Positions 1 through 8,759 of a DNA stretch of 64,000 bases are shown piece by piece. Under the pieces are notes generated by a model, which was not told the DNA's origin, searched no databases, and was given only the letters and a program-made list of their open reading frames with translations. This DNA is from Rhodospirillaceae bacterium (GTDB lineage: Bacteria; Pseudomonadota; Alphaproteobacteria; Bin65). The stretch is taken from positions 62,001-126,000 of the forward strand of contig JAPPLJ010000008.1 of the NCBI GenBank assembly GCA_028819475.1, written 5' to 3'. Every line of letters starts with the position of its first letter. Within the stretch, counting starts at the first letter, position 1. The translations under genes and the position numbers were made by a program.

Positions 1-324
1 CCGCGCGACCACGCTTTCCATCGTTTGCGGCGTCGCGCCGATCCGGAGCACTCCCCTGGAACCCTTCGCCAGCGCCTTCGCCCGCAGACTCAGAGCATCG
101 ACATCATTGAGGATTGCCTTGCTGCGGTCGAGGAGGTCCCGCCCCGCCGCCGTCAGTTCGATATGCCGCCCGATGCGATCGAACAGGCGCACCCCGAGTT
201 CTTCTTCCATCAGAAGAACCTGCCTCGAGAGGGCGGACTGGCTGATACGCAGCCTATCTCCAGCGCGGGAGAAACTCATCTCCTCCGCGACCGCCGCAAA
301 ATAACGAAAGTGGGTGAGCTTCAT
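1..324 (-). CDS. LysR-family transcriptional regulator (N-terminal part, runs off left edge)
   Basis: The first 108 residues of a LysR-type regulator are visible; the rest lies beyond the left edge. From the ATG at 324 the protein opens MKLTHFRYFAAVAEEMSF and continues through the family's winged helix-turn-helix (about residues 18-37, recognition helix around QSALSRQVLLMEEELG). The linker helix used for dimerisation follows (DALSLRAKALAKG). A GAGG purine run precedes the start. The ligand-binding domain is outside the window, so the inducer cannot be guessed. It diverges from the cysteine hydrolase gene at 451, the usual layout for a LysR protein controlling its neighbour, so it probably regulates the hydrolase/ABC-transporter locus. 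That target is inference. Confidence 0.9.
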   Translation of the reverse strand, partial: MKLTHFRYFAAVAEEMSFSRAGDRLRISQSALSRQVLLMEEELGVRLFDRIGRHIELTAAGRDLLDRSKAILNDVDALSLRAKALAKGSRGVLRIGATPQTMESVVAR

Positions 325-329
325 GCCTC

Positions 330-345
330 AATTTATATCGAAATT
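330..345. promoter_or_regulatory. Possible LysR box in the divergent promoter region
   Basis: An AT-rich imperfect dyad, AATTT-N6-AAATT, lies between the LysR start (324) and the hydrolase start (451). LysR proteins usually bind short AT-rich dyads between divergent genes, so this could be the operator. Short AT dyads also arise by chance, and its position 5 bp from the LysR start codon would imply autorepression. Confidence 0.3.
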
Positions 346-450
346 AGCTAGGTTTTGGAACTAAATTGCATTGGACAAATACATGAGCAGCTTCCCATAA
401 TCGACTGTCTGCCGTTGCGGCATCGATTCAAACAGGTGGGCAGCAGAGAC

Positions 451-1149
451 ATGGTTCCGGAACTTCACGAACAATGGAGGCCACTCGACTTTCCCGGCCT
501 GCTAACCTCCAACGTCGCTTTCCTCAATACCGATTCCCAAAACAGCATATTGAATCCCGAAGGTTGTCTGACCCACGAACGGATCTGGGTTGACGCCAAC
601 GAGCAAGGCGGCCCGCTGTACAACACGCTGCGCCTGGCCGAAGCTGCCCGCAGCGTCGGCATGCCGTTCCTGTGGCTGCGATACGACCGTTTCATCGGCG
701 AAATTGAGCCCGTGAACGAAATGGATCGCGTGCAATACCATTTCTGGAACAAGGATTATGTCGGCGACCGCGAGAAGAAGGACTGGGAAGCCGATCTCGT
801 CCCCGAGGTGAAGGCGATCATGGAGCCTGGCGACATCACCCTGGTCTATCCGGGATGGAGTGTCTTCACGGGGACACCGGTGAACCGGTGGCTCAATCAA
901 TGGCACACGCGGACATTGTTGATCTCCGGCTACCACACCGACTGGTGCATCGAGATGGCCACCCGGCACGCCCGCGAACTGGGCTACATGCCGGTCGTCG
1001 TCGGCGATGCCTGCGGCAGCACCCGGCCGCTGCACGACCAGACCTTGGAGCAGATCAATAACTGTTACGCACCAGTGATGGCGACGGAGGCGGCGGTCGG
1101 TTTCATCGCTGAAGGATTGTCCAGGCGCGACCGCCACGCCGCGGAATAG
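451..1149 (+). CDS. Isochorismatase-fold cysteine hydrolase (paralogue 1)
   Basis: A 232-residue protein of the isochorismatase/nicotinamidase superfamily, whose members cleave amide, carbamoyl or vinyl-ether bonds through an Asp-Lys-Cys triad. The family Asp is visible as D28 (LNTDSQNSIL) and the nucleophile as C166 in GYHTDWCIE, followed by the usual ARELGYMPVVVGDAC segment. At the position of the family Lys (before the S-x-F-x-G-T motif, here SVFTGT) I read VYPGW, with no Lys. The ATG at 451 is preferred because AGGTGGG lies about ten bases upstream; a TTG at 355 would add an unconvincing N-terminus. It is the first plus-strand gene of the transporter locus and is clearly related to the protein at 6435. 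The substrate is unknown. Confidence 0.8.
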   Translation: MVPELHEQWRPLDFPGLLTSNVAFLNTDSQNSILNPEGCLTHERIWVDANEQGGPLYNTLRLAEAARSVGMPFLWLRYDRFIGEIEPVNEMDRVQYHFWNKDYVGDREKKDWEADLVPEVKAIMEPGDITLVYPGWSVFTGTPVNRWLNQWHTRTLLISGYHTDWCIEMATRHARELGYMPVVVGDACGSTRPLHDQTLEQINNCYAPVMATEAAVGFIAEGLSRRDRHAAE

Positions 1150-1335
1150 GATGCGGCCCGGAGCCACCCCCGTAAGCCGTCCGCGGCCGCACGGGTGCCG
1201 GCTCCCCTAGGCGCACGCCGCGCAGTTTTCTCAGGGGGGTACGGCGATTTTCGCAGCAACCGGTAATCAACGCAAACCCTTCGCCTGCGCCGTGGAATTT
1301 GCGAACGAAGCGGTCTCGTTCCAGGCGGCTCGAGC

Positions 1336-2211
1336 GTGAACAGGGAAGCGGACAGCGATGCTGACCGGCGGTTCGACAGCGCACATGCCGAGGATGTCGT
1401 CGCCGACGAAGTCCGGGACACGAACCCTGTTCGCTACCGGTCGGAAGCGCCGATATTGCGGACCGAGTGCATCTCTCTTTCGTTCGGCGGGGTGCGGGCT
1501 CTGATCGATGTGGGATTCGACGTGCTGACAGGGGAGATCCTTTCGATCATCGGTCCCAATGGCGCCGGAAAGACGTCGATGGCCAACGTAATCAGCGGCC
1601 TGTACCGGCCGACATCCGGGCGCATTTTCTTCAAAGGTCAGGACCGAACTGCCTCCTCGCCGCAGGCGGTCGCGGCGTTGGGCATCGCACGTACATTTCA
1701 GAATCTCGCGCTCTTCCGCGGCCTGACGGTGATCGAGAACATCCTCGTCGGTCGCCATCTGCACATGCGCACCGGCCTGTTCGCCGGCGGGATCCACTGG
1801 GGCCCGGCGCGGCGCGAAGAGCTCGAAAATCGCCGCAGGGTCGAAGAGATTGTCGAGTTTCTGAACCTCACGGAATACCGGACTCGGACCGCCGATACGC
1901 TGCCCTACGGCCTTCAGAAGCGGGTCGAACTGGGGCGTTCGCTGGCCGCCGAGCCCGCAATGCTTATCCTGGACGAGCCCATGGCCGGCATGAACCGGCA
2001 GGAGAAGGAGGACATGGTGCGCGTCGTCGTCGACGCCAACGTGGACCTGAAGACGACCATCATCCTGATCGAGCACGACATGAGCGTGGTCATGGACATC
2101 TCCGATCGCGTGGTCGTGCTCGATCACGGCGAAAAGATCGCCGAGGGCGACGCGGAAACGGTCCGACAGGACGAGGCCGTGATCAGGGCGTATCTCGGAC
2201 AGGACGCCTGA
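1336..2211 (+). CDS. ABC transporter ATPase, LivG type
   Basis: Cytoplasmic ATP-binding subunit of a branched-chain amino acid type (HAAT) importer. The Walker A motif GPNGAGKT starts at residue 73 from the GTG at 1336. The signature has the LivG form LPYGLQKRVELGRSLA in place of LSGGQ, followed by Walker B LILDEPMAGM and the switch His in LIEHDMSVV. The first 35 or so residues are a low-complexity extension absent from typical LivG, so translation might begin later (TTG 1456). The stop overlaps the next start by one base (TGATG), implying translational coupling to the LivH permease. The HAAT family also takes up urea, amides and aromatic acids, so the substrate cannot be read from this subunit. 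Confidence 0.9.
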   Translation: MNREADSDADRRFDSAHAEDVVADEVRDTNPVRYRSEAPILRTECISLSFGGVRALIDVGFDVLTGEILSIIGPNGAGKTSMANVISGLYRPTSGRIFFKGQDRTASSPQAVAALGIARTFQNLALFRGLTVIENILVGRHLHMRTGLFAGGIHWGPARREELENRRRVEEIVEFLNLTEYRTRTADTLPYGLQKRVELGRSLAAEPAMLILDEPMAGMNRQEKEDMVRVVVDANVDLKTTIILIEHDMSVVMDISDRVVVLDHGEKIAEGDAETVRQDEAVIRAYLGQDA

Positions 2212-3098
2212 TGAACGACCTTATCTACGGCATCGAACTCACGATCACCGGGCTGCTCATCGGCTCCATGTACTCGATGGTAGCCCTCGGATTCGTCCTC
2301 ATCTTCAAGGCGTCCTCCGTGTTCAACTTTGCGCAGGGCGCGATGACGCTGTTCGCTGCGCTGACCCTTGTCGGCCTCATTCCCCTTTTCGGTTTCTGGA
2401 TCGCCCTGCTGCTCACCGTCGCCGTGATGGGCGGCGTCGCGGTCTTCGCCGAGCGGGCAATTTTCCGCCCACTGGTCGGCGCCGAACCGCTGGTCATTTT
2501 CGTGGCGACGCTGGGGCTCGCCTTCATCCTGGAGGGATCGGCCCAGATATTCTGGGGCACCCAGCCCCATGGACTGAAGCTCGGCCTGCCCGTCGAGCCC
2601 CTGATGATCGGCGGCGTCTTCGTATCGATGCCGGATTTCATTTCCGCGCTGGCCGCCGCCTTCTTCGTGGTGCTGCTGGTCCTGTTCTTCCACAAGACCC
2701 GGATCGGGCTCGGACTGCGGGCGATCGCCGACGATCATGTGGCGGCCCAGTCGATGGGCATCCAGCTGCGCAAGGTCTGGACCATCGTCTGGGTCCTGGC
2801 CGGCATTGTGGCGCTGGCCGCCGGAATGCTCTGGGGCGCGCGGATCGGCGTCCACTTTGCGATGTCGCTGATCGCGCTGAAGGCGCTGCCGGTGCTCATC
2901 ATCGGAGGGATCGAAAGCATTCCCGGCGCCATTGTCGCTGGCCTGATCGTCGGCGTAGCCGAGGCGCTGGGCGAAGGATTCATCGGCCCGCTCGTCGGCG
3001 GCGGCGTTCAGGACATCATGGCCTATCTCGTGGCGCTCTTGTTCCTGATGTTCCGGCCTTACGGCCTGTTCGGCGAAGAGATGATCGAGAGGGTGTGA
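2211..3098 (+). CDS. ABC transporter permease, LivH type
   Basis: A 295-residue polytopic inner-membrane permease of a HAAT-type ABC importer. The first membrane segment carries the characteristic LivH pattern GSMYSMVALGFVLIFKASS followed by FNFAQG. About eight hydrophobic helices follow, with the cytoplasmic coupling segment TRIGLGLRAIADDHVAAQSM near residues 160-180 where LivG/LivF would dock. It overlaps the LivG stop by one base, and its own stop is followed immediately by the LivM start at 3099, so the three are co-translated. Length and topology match the family. Confidence 0.92.
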   Translation: MNDLIYGIELTITGLLIGSMYSMVALGFVLIFKASSVFNFAQGAMTLFAALTLVGLIPLFGFWIALLLTVAVMGGVAVFAERAIFRPLVGAEPLVIFVATLGLAFILEGSAQIFWGTQPHGLKLGLPVEPLMIGGVFVSMPDFISALAAAFFVVLLVLFFHKTRIGLGLRAIADDHVAAQSMGIQLRKVWTIVWVLAGIVALAAGMLWGARIGVHFAMSLIALKALPVLIIGGIESIPGAIVAGLIVGVAEALGEGFIGPLVGGGVQDIMAYLVALLFLMFRPYGLFGEEMIERV

Positions 3099-4181
3099 AT
3101 GGCCCTTTCGGATGCCCGAACGCCGTCGCCGCACGGCCTCGAAAGAGACATGCGCTACCTGCCGCGGTCCGCGGACCGGCTCGCCTTGTTCCTGCTTGTT
3201 GTCCTTTTCCTGTTTGTGCCGCCGTTTCTGGGCGATTACTGGCTCAAGGGAATCCTCGTTCCCATGCTGATTCTCTCGATCTCCGCCCTCGGCCTGAACG
3301 TCCTGACGGGGTATGCCGGGCTCATTTCGCTGGGTCAGGCGGCGTTCATGGCCATCGGCGCCTTCGCCGGCGTCATCGCTTACGGACGATACGGGATTCC
3401 CATCCCCCTCACATTGCTCATCGCCGGATTGACGGCGGCCATCGTCGGCGCCGTCGTCGGGACGCCGTCATTGCGCATCAAGGGCCTGTACCTGCTGGTC
3501 GCCACGCTGGCCGCCCAGTTCATCATCGTCTGGACGATCCAGCGCGTACCCTGGATCGGTGCGGGGTCGATGGTGACCATCGACACGCCGCCGGTCTTCA
3601 TCGGCGCCTGGGAGATCGATACCGCCCTCGAACAATATTACTTCGCGCTCGCGGTCGCCGCGGTGCTGACGATCTTCGCCTGGAATCTGACCCGCAGCCG
3701 GATCGGAAGAGCCTGGATGGCCATCCGGGATCACGACGTGGCGGCGAAGGTGATGGGCATTTCCATGCTTCGCTACAAGCTGCTCGCTTTCATGGTGTCG
3801 GCGTTCTACGGCGGGATTGCGGGCGCCCTTGTCGTTTTTGCCTGGGTCGGAGCGGCAAATGTCCAGGAGTACGAGCTCGAGCTCTCGATCCAGATCCTGG
3901 GAATGATCATCATCGGCGGCCTGGGAAGCATCCTCGGATCCTACCTTGGCGCCGCCTTCATCGCGCTGCTGCCCATCGCGATCAGCATCGGGATGCACAA
4001 CCTGTACGGAATTGTCGGCGGCGAGATCGTATCCGCTGCCGTGCTCGCGAACGCCGAGCATGTCGTATTCGGCGTTCTGATCGTCCTCTTCCTGATCTTC
4101 GAACCGTTGGGGCTGGCCCATATCTGGCGCCGGTTTTCGGCGCGATTCGAGATTCGGCTCGGGCCGGCGGTGCGCACATGA
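3099..4181 (+). CDS. ABC transporter permease, LivM type
   Basis: A 360-residue second permease of the importer. The LivM hallmarks are ALGLNVLTGYAGLISLGQA in an early membrane helix, the coupling loop SRIGRAWMAIRDHDVAAKVM, and GGLGSILGSYLGAAF near the C-terminus. The N-terminus carries about 30 hydrophilic residues before the first membrane helix. The ATG directly abuts the LivH stop. LivH and LivM form the heterodimeric channel, receiving substrate from the binding protein encoded next and powered by the two ATPases at 1336 and 5600. Confidence 0.92.
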   Translation: MALSDARTPSPHGLERDMRYLPRSADRLALFLLVVLFLFVPPFLGDYWLKGILVPMLILSISALGLNVLTGYAGLISLGQAAFMAIGAFAGVIAYGRYGIPIPLTLLIAGLTAAIVGAVVGTPSLRIKGLYLLVATLAAQFIIVWTIQRVPWIGAGSMVTIDTPPVFIGAWEIDTALEQYYFALAVAAVLTIFAWNLTRSRIGRAWMAIRDHDVAAKVMGISMLRYKLLAFMVSAFYGGIAGALVVFAWVGAANVQEYELELSIQILGMIIIGGLGSILGSYLGAAFIALLPIAISIGMHNLYGIVGGEIVSAAVLANAEHVVFGVLIVLFLIFEPLGLAHIWRRFSARFEIRLGPAVRT

Positions 4182-4275
4182 AGCGGCGAGACGTTCGCGA
4201 GCAAACTGAAGGATCGGCCGATCGGGCCGGTTCGACATTGTCCATCGCGCAACGGCATGGAAACAGGAGGTAGAT

Positions 4276-5595
4276 ATGTTTATGAAACGTGCATCCATAC
4301 GCCTTTCCCCGGCACTCGCACCCGGAGTCCTGGCCGCGAGCATGCTGGCGACGGTATCGGCTTTACCGGCGCAGACCAGCATCGCCGCGGAGGGAGAGAT
4401 CTATCATCCGATGCTGGTCACCCGGACCGGACCGTTCGCTTCCGCCGCAAGCGGCGTCAGTTCCGGCCAGCAGGACTATTTCGCCCTGGTCAACGCCAAC
4501 GGCGGCATCGACGGCGTCAAGATCAAGTGGGAGGAGTGTGAGTTCGGCTACAAGACGCCCCGCGCGCTCGAATGCTACGAGCGGTTCCGTGGCAAATGGA
4601 AGATCGTCTACCCGAACAGCACCCCGGTGATATTCGCACTATCCAAGCGGCTCACGGAAGACAAGGTCCTCGGCATCAATCTTGCCGGCGGACGATCGGA
4701 ATCGACGGACGGGAAGACATTTCCCTATCTCTCCCCCGTCATCCTGAACTTCTGGTCCCAGGCCGCATCGACCATCCGCTATATCGCGCAACAGGAGGGC
4801 GGCGAGGCCAAGCTCAAGGGCAAGAAGATTGCCTTCGTGCACTTGGATAACTCGTACGGCCGCCAGCCGTTCCCGATCTTCGACGCGCTCGCCAAGAAGT
4901 ACGGGTTCGAATGGAAGTCGTGGCCACTGGCCTGGCCGGCCCTGGAGCAGAGCGCTGCCTGGGTCGACATCGCGCGCCGGTTCCGGGCCGACTGGGCCAT
5001 TCAATGGAATTACGGCCAGTCCTGCAACGTGCCGATGACCGAGATGAAGAAGGTCGGATTTCCGATCGAAAAATTCGTCGGGACTCTCTGGTGCGGCTCC
5101 GAGGAGGACGTCACGCCCGCGGGCGATCTTGCCAAGGGCTACGTCTCGGCCAACTATCACGGTGTCGGCCTCGATTTCCCGGTGATCCAGGAAATCATCA
5201 AGAAGGTCCACGACAAGGGCAAGGGCAACATCGAACGGAAGCGTGTCGGTACCGTTGCCTATAATCGTGGGGTCCTGACCGGGATCATCATCGTCGAGGC
5301 CTTCCGCAACGCGATCAAGAGCGCCGGCATGCCGCTCGACGGCAAGAAGGTACGCGACGGTTTTCGCATGATCAAACTGGACGGGAAGAGGCTGAAGGAG
5401 CTCGGCGCCGAAGGATTGCTGCCGGAACTGGTGTTCTCCGCGACCTATCACGGCGGAATCGAGCCGCAGCTCTTCCAGCGCTGGGACGGCAAGAAATGGA
5501 CCACGATTTCCGGGTGGGTCCCGCCCTACGAGGACGTGGTCCGGGCCGAAATCAAGCGGGCCGCCACCGAGTACAGGAAACAGACGAAGCAGTGA
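4276..5595 (+). CDS. Periplasmic substrate-binding protein of the HAAT-type ABC importer
   Basis: A 439-residue type I periplasmic binding protein. It begins with a basic, hydrophobic signal peptide (first 38 or so residues, ending near ALPAQTSIAA) and then the mature start GEIYHPMLVTRTGPFASAA, the usual beta-strand and loop contacting the ligand in this family. Residues such as GGIDGVKIKWEECEF and FVHLDNSYGR fit the two-lobed fold. A strong AGGAGG lies seven bases before the ATG at 4276. Because ligand contacts are scattered, the substrate (amide, amino acid, aromatic acid) cannot be named. Placement between LivM and LivF makes it the dedicated receptor of this importer. Confidence 0.9.
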   Translation: MFMKRASIRLSPALAPGVLAASMLATVSALPAQTSIAAEGEIYHPMLVTRTGPFASAASGVSSGQQDYFALVNANGGIDGVKIKWEECEFGYKTPRALECYERFRGKWKIVYPNSTPVIFALSKRLTEDKVLGINLAGGRSESTDGKTFPYLSPVILNFWSQAASTIRYIAQQEGGEAKLKGKKIAFVHLDNSYGRQPFPIFDALAKKYGFEWKSWPLAWPALEQSAAWVDIARRFRADWAIQWNYGQSCNVPMTEMKKVGFPIEKFVGTLWCGSEEDVTPAGDLAKGYVSANYHGVGLDFPVIQEIIKKVHDKGKGNIERKRVGTVAYNRGVLTGIIIVEAFRNAIKSAGMPLDGKKVRDGFRMIKLDGKRLKELGAEGLLPELVFSATYHGGIEPQLFQRWDGKKWTTISGWVPPYEDVVRAEIKRAATEYRKQTKQ

Positions 5596-5599
5596 TACC

Positions 5600-6445
5600 G
5601 TGGCGCCCGTACTGAGGATCGAGGACGTCGAGGTCTACTACGACGGCGTCATCCACGTCCTCAAGGGCGTGTCGCTCGAAATCCCCGAGAAGGGCATCGT
5701 CGCCCTTCTCGGGGCCAACGGCGCCGGCAAATCGACCACGTTGAAGGCGGTGTCGAACCTGTTGCGGGCGGAACGCGGAGAAGTCGCCCGCGGCGCGATC
5801 GAGTTTCTCGGCCGTTCCATCGTGAAGCTCGATCCGGCCGACATCGTGCGGCTCGGCATCGTCCAGGTCCTCGAGGGCCGGCGGCTGTTCGAGCATTTGA
5901 CCGTCGAGGAGAACCTGCGCGCCGGAGCCTATGCGCAGGCCTGGGGCGAGAGCGTCAGGAACGGTCTCGAGCGGGTCTACGAGTATTTCCCGAATCTCGC
6001 GGAACGGCGCGAGCTGAAGGCCGGCTACCTGTCCGGCGGAGAACAGCAGATGACGGCGATCGGCCGGGCCCTGATGGGGCGTCCGAAGCTCATTCTCCTC
6101 GACGAGCCCTCGATGGGCCTGGCGCCGCTGCTGGTGAAGGAGATCTTCCAGATCGTTCATCGCCTCAACCGGGAGGAAGACGTCGCCATCCTCCTGGCCG
6201 AGCAGAATGCCCTCATGGCGCTCTCCATCGTGCAATACGCCTATGTGATGGAGGGCGGCCGGATCGTCTCCCAGGGTCCTGCCGAAGAGCTGGCACGCGA
6301 CGACAGCGTTCGGCGGTTCTATCTCGGGATGGCCGATCACGAGGAATACCAGAGCTATCGAAAAATTCTCGAGGAGAAACGCGCCGCCGCAGGCGTGCGC
6401 AGTCCCCATGAACATCATTCCAGAGGAGGAAGCGATGATTCCTGA
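5600..6445 (+). CDS. ABC transporter ATPase, LivF type
   Basis: A 281-residue second ATPase of the importer. Walker A (GANGAGKST) is at residues 38-46, the signature LSGGE starts at residue 144, and Walker B LILLDEPSMGLAPL with the switch region LLAEQNALMAL is typical of LivF. The start is GTG at 5600, four bases after the binding-protein stop. The C-terminus continues about 35 residues past the usual end with a charged tail (EKRAAAGVRSPHEHHSRGG), and this tail overlaps the next gene's start by 11 bases. Confidence 0.9.
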   Translation: MAPVLRIEDVEVYYDGVIHVLKGVSLEIPEKGIVALLGANGAGKSTTLKAVSNLLRAERGEVARGAIEFLGRSIVKLDPADIVRLGIVQVLEGRRLFEHLTVEENLRAGAYAQAWGESVRNGLERVYEYFPNLAERRELKAGYLSGGEQQMTAIGRALMGRPKLILLDEPSMGLAPLLVKEIFQIVHRLNREEDVAILLAEQNALMALSIVQYAYVMEGGRIVSQGPAEELARDDSVRRFYLGMADHEEYQSYRKILEEKRAAAGVRSPHEHHSRGGSDDS

Positions 6446-7163
6446 ACAGAAGACCGGTTGGCGTTCGAAAATCCCGGAACCGCATCCGCAATGGGCAGAT
6501 GTCGATTTCGCGGAAATCCTGGCCCTGCCGACGGCGTATCTGGCGATCGGATACTCCAACAGCATACTGAGCAGTTTCGGCGCGCAGGCCCACGAGCGGC
6601 TGTGGGAGCGAACCCGCCTGCCTGGCGGCGCGCTCGGCAACACCGTCAAGCTGATTCACGCCTGCCGCGACGCCGGGATGGATCTGTTCTTCACCCGCTA
6701 CGAGATCTTCCGGCAGGGCTTCCCGCAATCGCCGATGGACAGGTCGCAGTACGACTACTGGGCCTCCGGAAAGGAGGACTGGACCGACCAACAGAGGGAA
6801 CGGGACTGCGACGCGGTCGCGGAAATCAAGGAGCTGATGCGGCCGGAAGACGAGATCATCCACTACACGTCGCTCGGCAACGTGTTTCTCGGCACCATGC
6901 TGTCAAGCTACCTGAACATGCGGGGCGTCCGGACCGTCCTGCTGTCCGGCTTCCACCTGGACTGGTGCATCGAGCAGGCGGCCCGCAGCTGCCGCGACAT
7001 GGGCTACATGCCCATCGTCATCGGCGACGCCTGCGGCTGCGGCCGGGAACAGGACGAGGCGCCGACTCTCGAGCGGCTCGACATGTTCTTCGCCCCGGTC
7101 ATTTCGACGGACACGGCGGTCGATCTCATCCGCCAGGCCACTGAGCGGCGGCGAACGGCCTGA
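6435..7163 (+). CDS. Isochorismatase-fold protein lacking the catalytic Asp (paralogue 2)
   Basis: A 242-residue isochorismatase-superfamily protein related along its length to the one at 451: both share N-S-I-L after the first strand, DWCIE at the nucleophile, GYMPIVIGDACG, and a C-terminal aspect of ERLDMFFAPVISTDTAV. The nucleophilic C178 is present, but where the family has the catalytic Asp this copy reads AIGYSNS (Gly at 39). The Lys position reads HYTSLGNVF, with no Lys. It may be a non-hydrolytic partner or have a changed mechanism. The ATG at 6435 follows a near-perfect AGAGGAGGAAG; an upstream ATG at 6408 lacks such a site. It overlaps the end of the LivF gene by 11 bases, so it belongs to the transporter operon. 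Confidence 0.8.
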   Translation: MIPEQKTGWRSKIPEPHPQWADVDFAEILALPTAYLAIGYSNSILSSFGAQAHERLWERTRLPGGALGNTVKLIHACRDAGMDLFFTRYEIFRQGFPQSPMDRSQYDYWASGKEDWTDQQRERDCDAVAEIKELMRPEDEIIHYTSLGNVFLGTMLSSYLNMRGVRTVLLSGFHLDWCIEQAARSCRDMGYMPIVIGDACGCGREQDEAPTLERLDMFFAPVISTDTAVDLIRQATERRRTA

Positions 7164-7278
7164 CTGGAAATTCGGCGGGCTCCCGGATCGGGGAAGGACA
7201 AAGCTTCGGGGCCTGCCTTTCCGGAATGCGCCGGCGATTGCCGACGACTGCAGAACCCGAGATGGCAGCAAACGATCA

Positions 7279-8487
7279 ATGACCAAGCCTCCTCTTTCCG
7301 GTCTCAAAGTTCTCGAACTTGGAGAACTCGTCGCCGGCCCCTTCATCGGCACGCTGCTGGGCGAGTTCGGCGCCGAGGTGATCAAGGTCGAGAGGCCCGG
7401 CCGCGGCGACATTCTCCGCCAGTTCGGGCCGACGGTCGATGGCGAGAGCCTGTATTGGAAGGCCAATGGCCGGAACAAGAAGTCCGTCGTGCTCGACCTC
7501 GAGAAGGCCTCGGCCCGGACCGTGCTCGGAGAGTTGATCGCGCGCTGCGATGTGCTCATCAACAGCCTCCGACCCGGTACCATGGAAAAATGGGGATTCA
7601 CCGAGGAAATACTGAAGGAATCCTTCCCAAGCCTGGTGGTCGTCTACGTCAGCGCGTTCGGTCGTACAGGCCCCAAGGCGTCGGAAGGCGGCTACGATCC
7701 CATTGCTCAGGGATTCAGCGGCCTGAGCGAACTGACCGGCGACGCCGATGGACCGCCCATGCGGGCAGGCGGCTGCATTCCCGTCTGCGATTTCATGACA
7801 GGTGTCGCCGGAGCGCTCGGCGCCATTCTTTCGCTCTACGGCCGGGACAGGGCCCCCGACCGGCGCGGCCAGTCCGTGGATATCGCGCTCTACGACGTCG
7901 CATTCAGAATGACCGCGCCGCTCTTGAGCTACTTCGACCTTTCGCAGGAGGTCTGGAGCCGTAGCGGAAATCACAGTCTGGGCGGCGCGCCGACCGGACA
8001 TTTTCTGACCGGCGACAATCGGTGGGTCTGCGTCTCGGTACAGAATGACGAGCAATTTCGGCGTCTGGCGCGGCTTGTGAATCGTTCCGACTGGCTCACC
8101 GATCTTCGGTACGCCGACAATGCATCGCGAACGAAACACCGGGAACTGATCTGCCGCGAGTTCGCCGACTGGGCCCGGTCGCAGACGCGCCAGGATCTCA
8201 TTCAAGGCTTCGAGAGCCAGGGCCTGGTTGCCGGCCCCATCAATAATGTTGCCGATCTGGCGGCAGACCCCCATCTGGCTGCCCGCGGCTGCAGCTGGGA
8301 GCGGAATGACGAGCTCGGCGAATACAGGACGCCCGATGTCGTGCCGCGTCTTTCAGGTACGCCGGGCATCGTACGACGTCGAGCTCCGGCACTCGGCGCA
8401 GACACACTCGACGTCCTGAAGCAGGAACTTTCTTATTCGGATTCCGCCTGCGCCCGATTGTTGGGCGAAGGGGCGCTCGGAGAATAG
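7279..8487 (+). CDS. Class III CoA-transferase (CaiB/BaiF family)
   Basis: A 402-residue class III CoA-transferase, the family that moves CoA between carboxylic acids through an aspartyl-CoA thioester. The N-terminus shows the family pattern LSGLKVLELGELVAGPFIG and GAEVIKVERPGRGD, with NKKSVVLDLE further on. D171 in the motif CDFMTG is the probable catalytic Asp (Asp169 in formyl-CoA transferase). The C-terminal GLVAGPINNVADLAADPH is also typical. It lies 115 bases after the second isochorismatase-fold gene on the same strand, so it probably activates the acid delivered or produced by that locus. Donor and acceptor are unknown. Confidence 0.9.
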   Translation: MTKPPLSGLKVLELGELVAGPFIGTLLGEFGAEVIKVERPGRGDILRQFGPTVDGESLYWKANGRNKKSVVLDLEKASARTVLGELIARCDVLINSLRPGTMEKWGFTEEILKESFPSLVVVYVSAFGRTGPKASEGGYDPIAQGFSGLSELTGDADGPPMRAGGCIPVCDFMTGVAGALGAILSLYGRDRAPDRRGQSVDIALYDVAFRMTAPLLSYFDLSQEVWSRSGNHSLGGAPTGHFLTGDNRWVCVSVQNDEQFRRLARLVNRSDWLTDLRYADNASRTKHRELICREFADWARSQTRQDLIQGFESQGLVAGPINNVADLAADPHLAARGCSWERNDELGEYRTPDVVPRLSGTPGIVRRRAPALGADTLDVLKQELSYSDSACARLLGEGALGE

Positions 8488-8759
8488 CGCCGTGTCACGC
8501 GATGGAAGGACCTGACACAGGACCGTGGCACCGCTCAAACTGCTTCAAACCAACTGTCCGACTTCAGGGGGCCAATCCCATGGCCTGTAGATAGTGGGGA
8601 GAGGTACTCCGGACCCGACCCGTTATTAGATACGGCGCCGCGAAGCCGGGCGAGCGGCGGATTGCGGCTTGTCCGGCGAGCCGATTTATGTGACAATACA
8701 TCTAAATTTCACATTTTTTCGTCCGGCGCGACGATGAGGGCCGGGCGCCGGAGATGGCG

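Noticed and set aside
1150-1335. A terminator or promoter before the LivG-type gene
   Set aside because: GGAGCC and GGCTCC arms about 35 bases apart could pair, but the match beyond them is poor and no T-run follows; no clear promoter boxes either.
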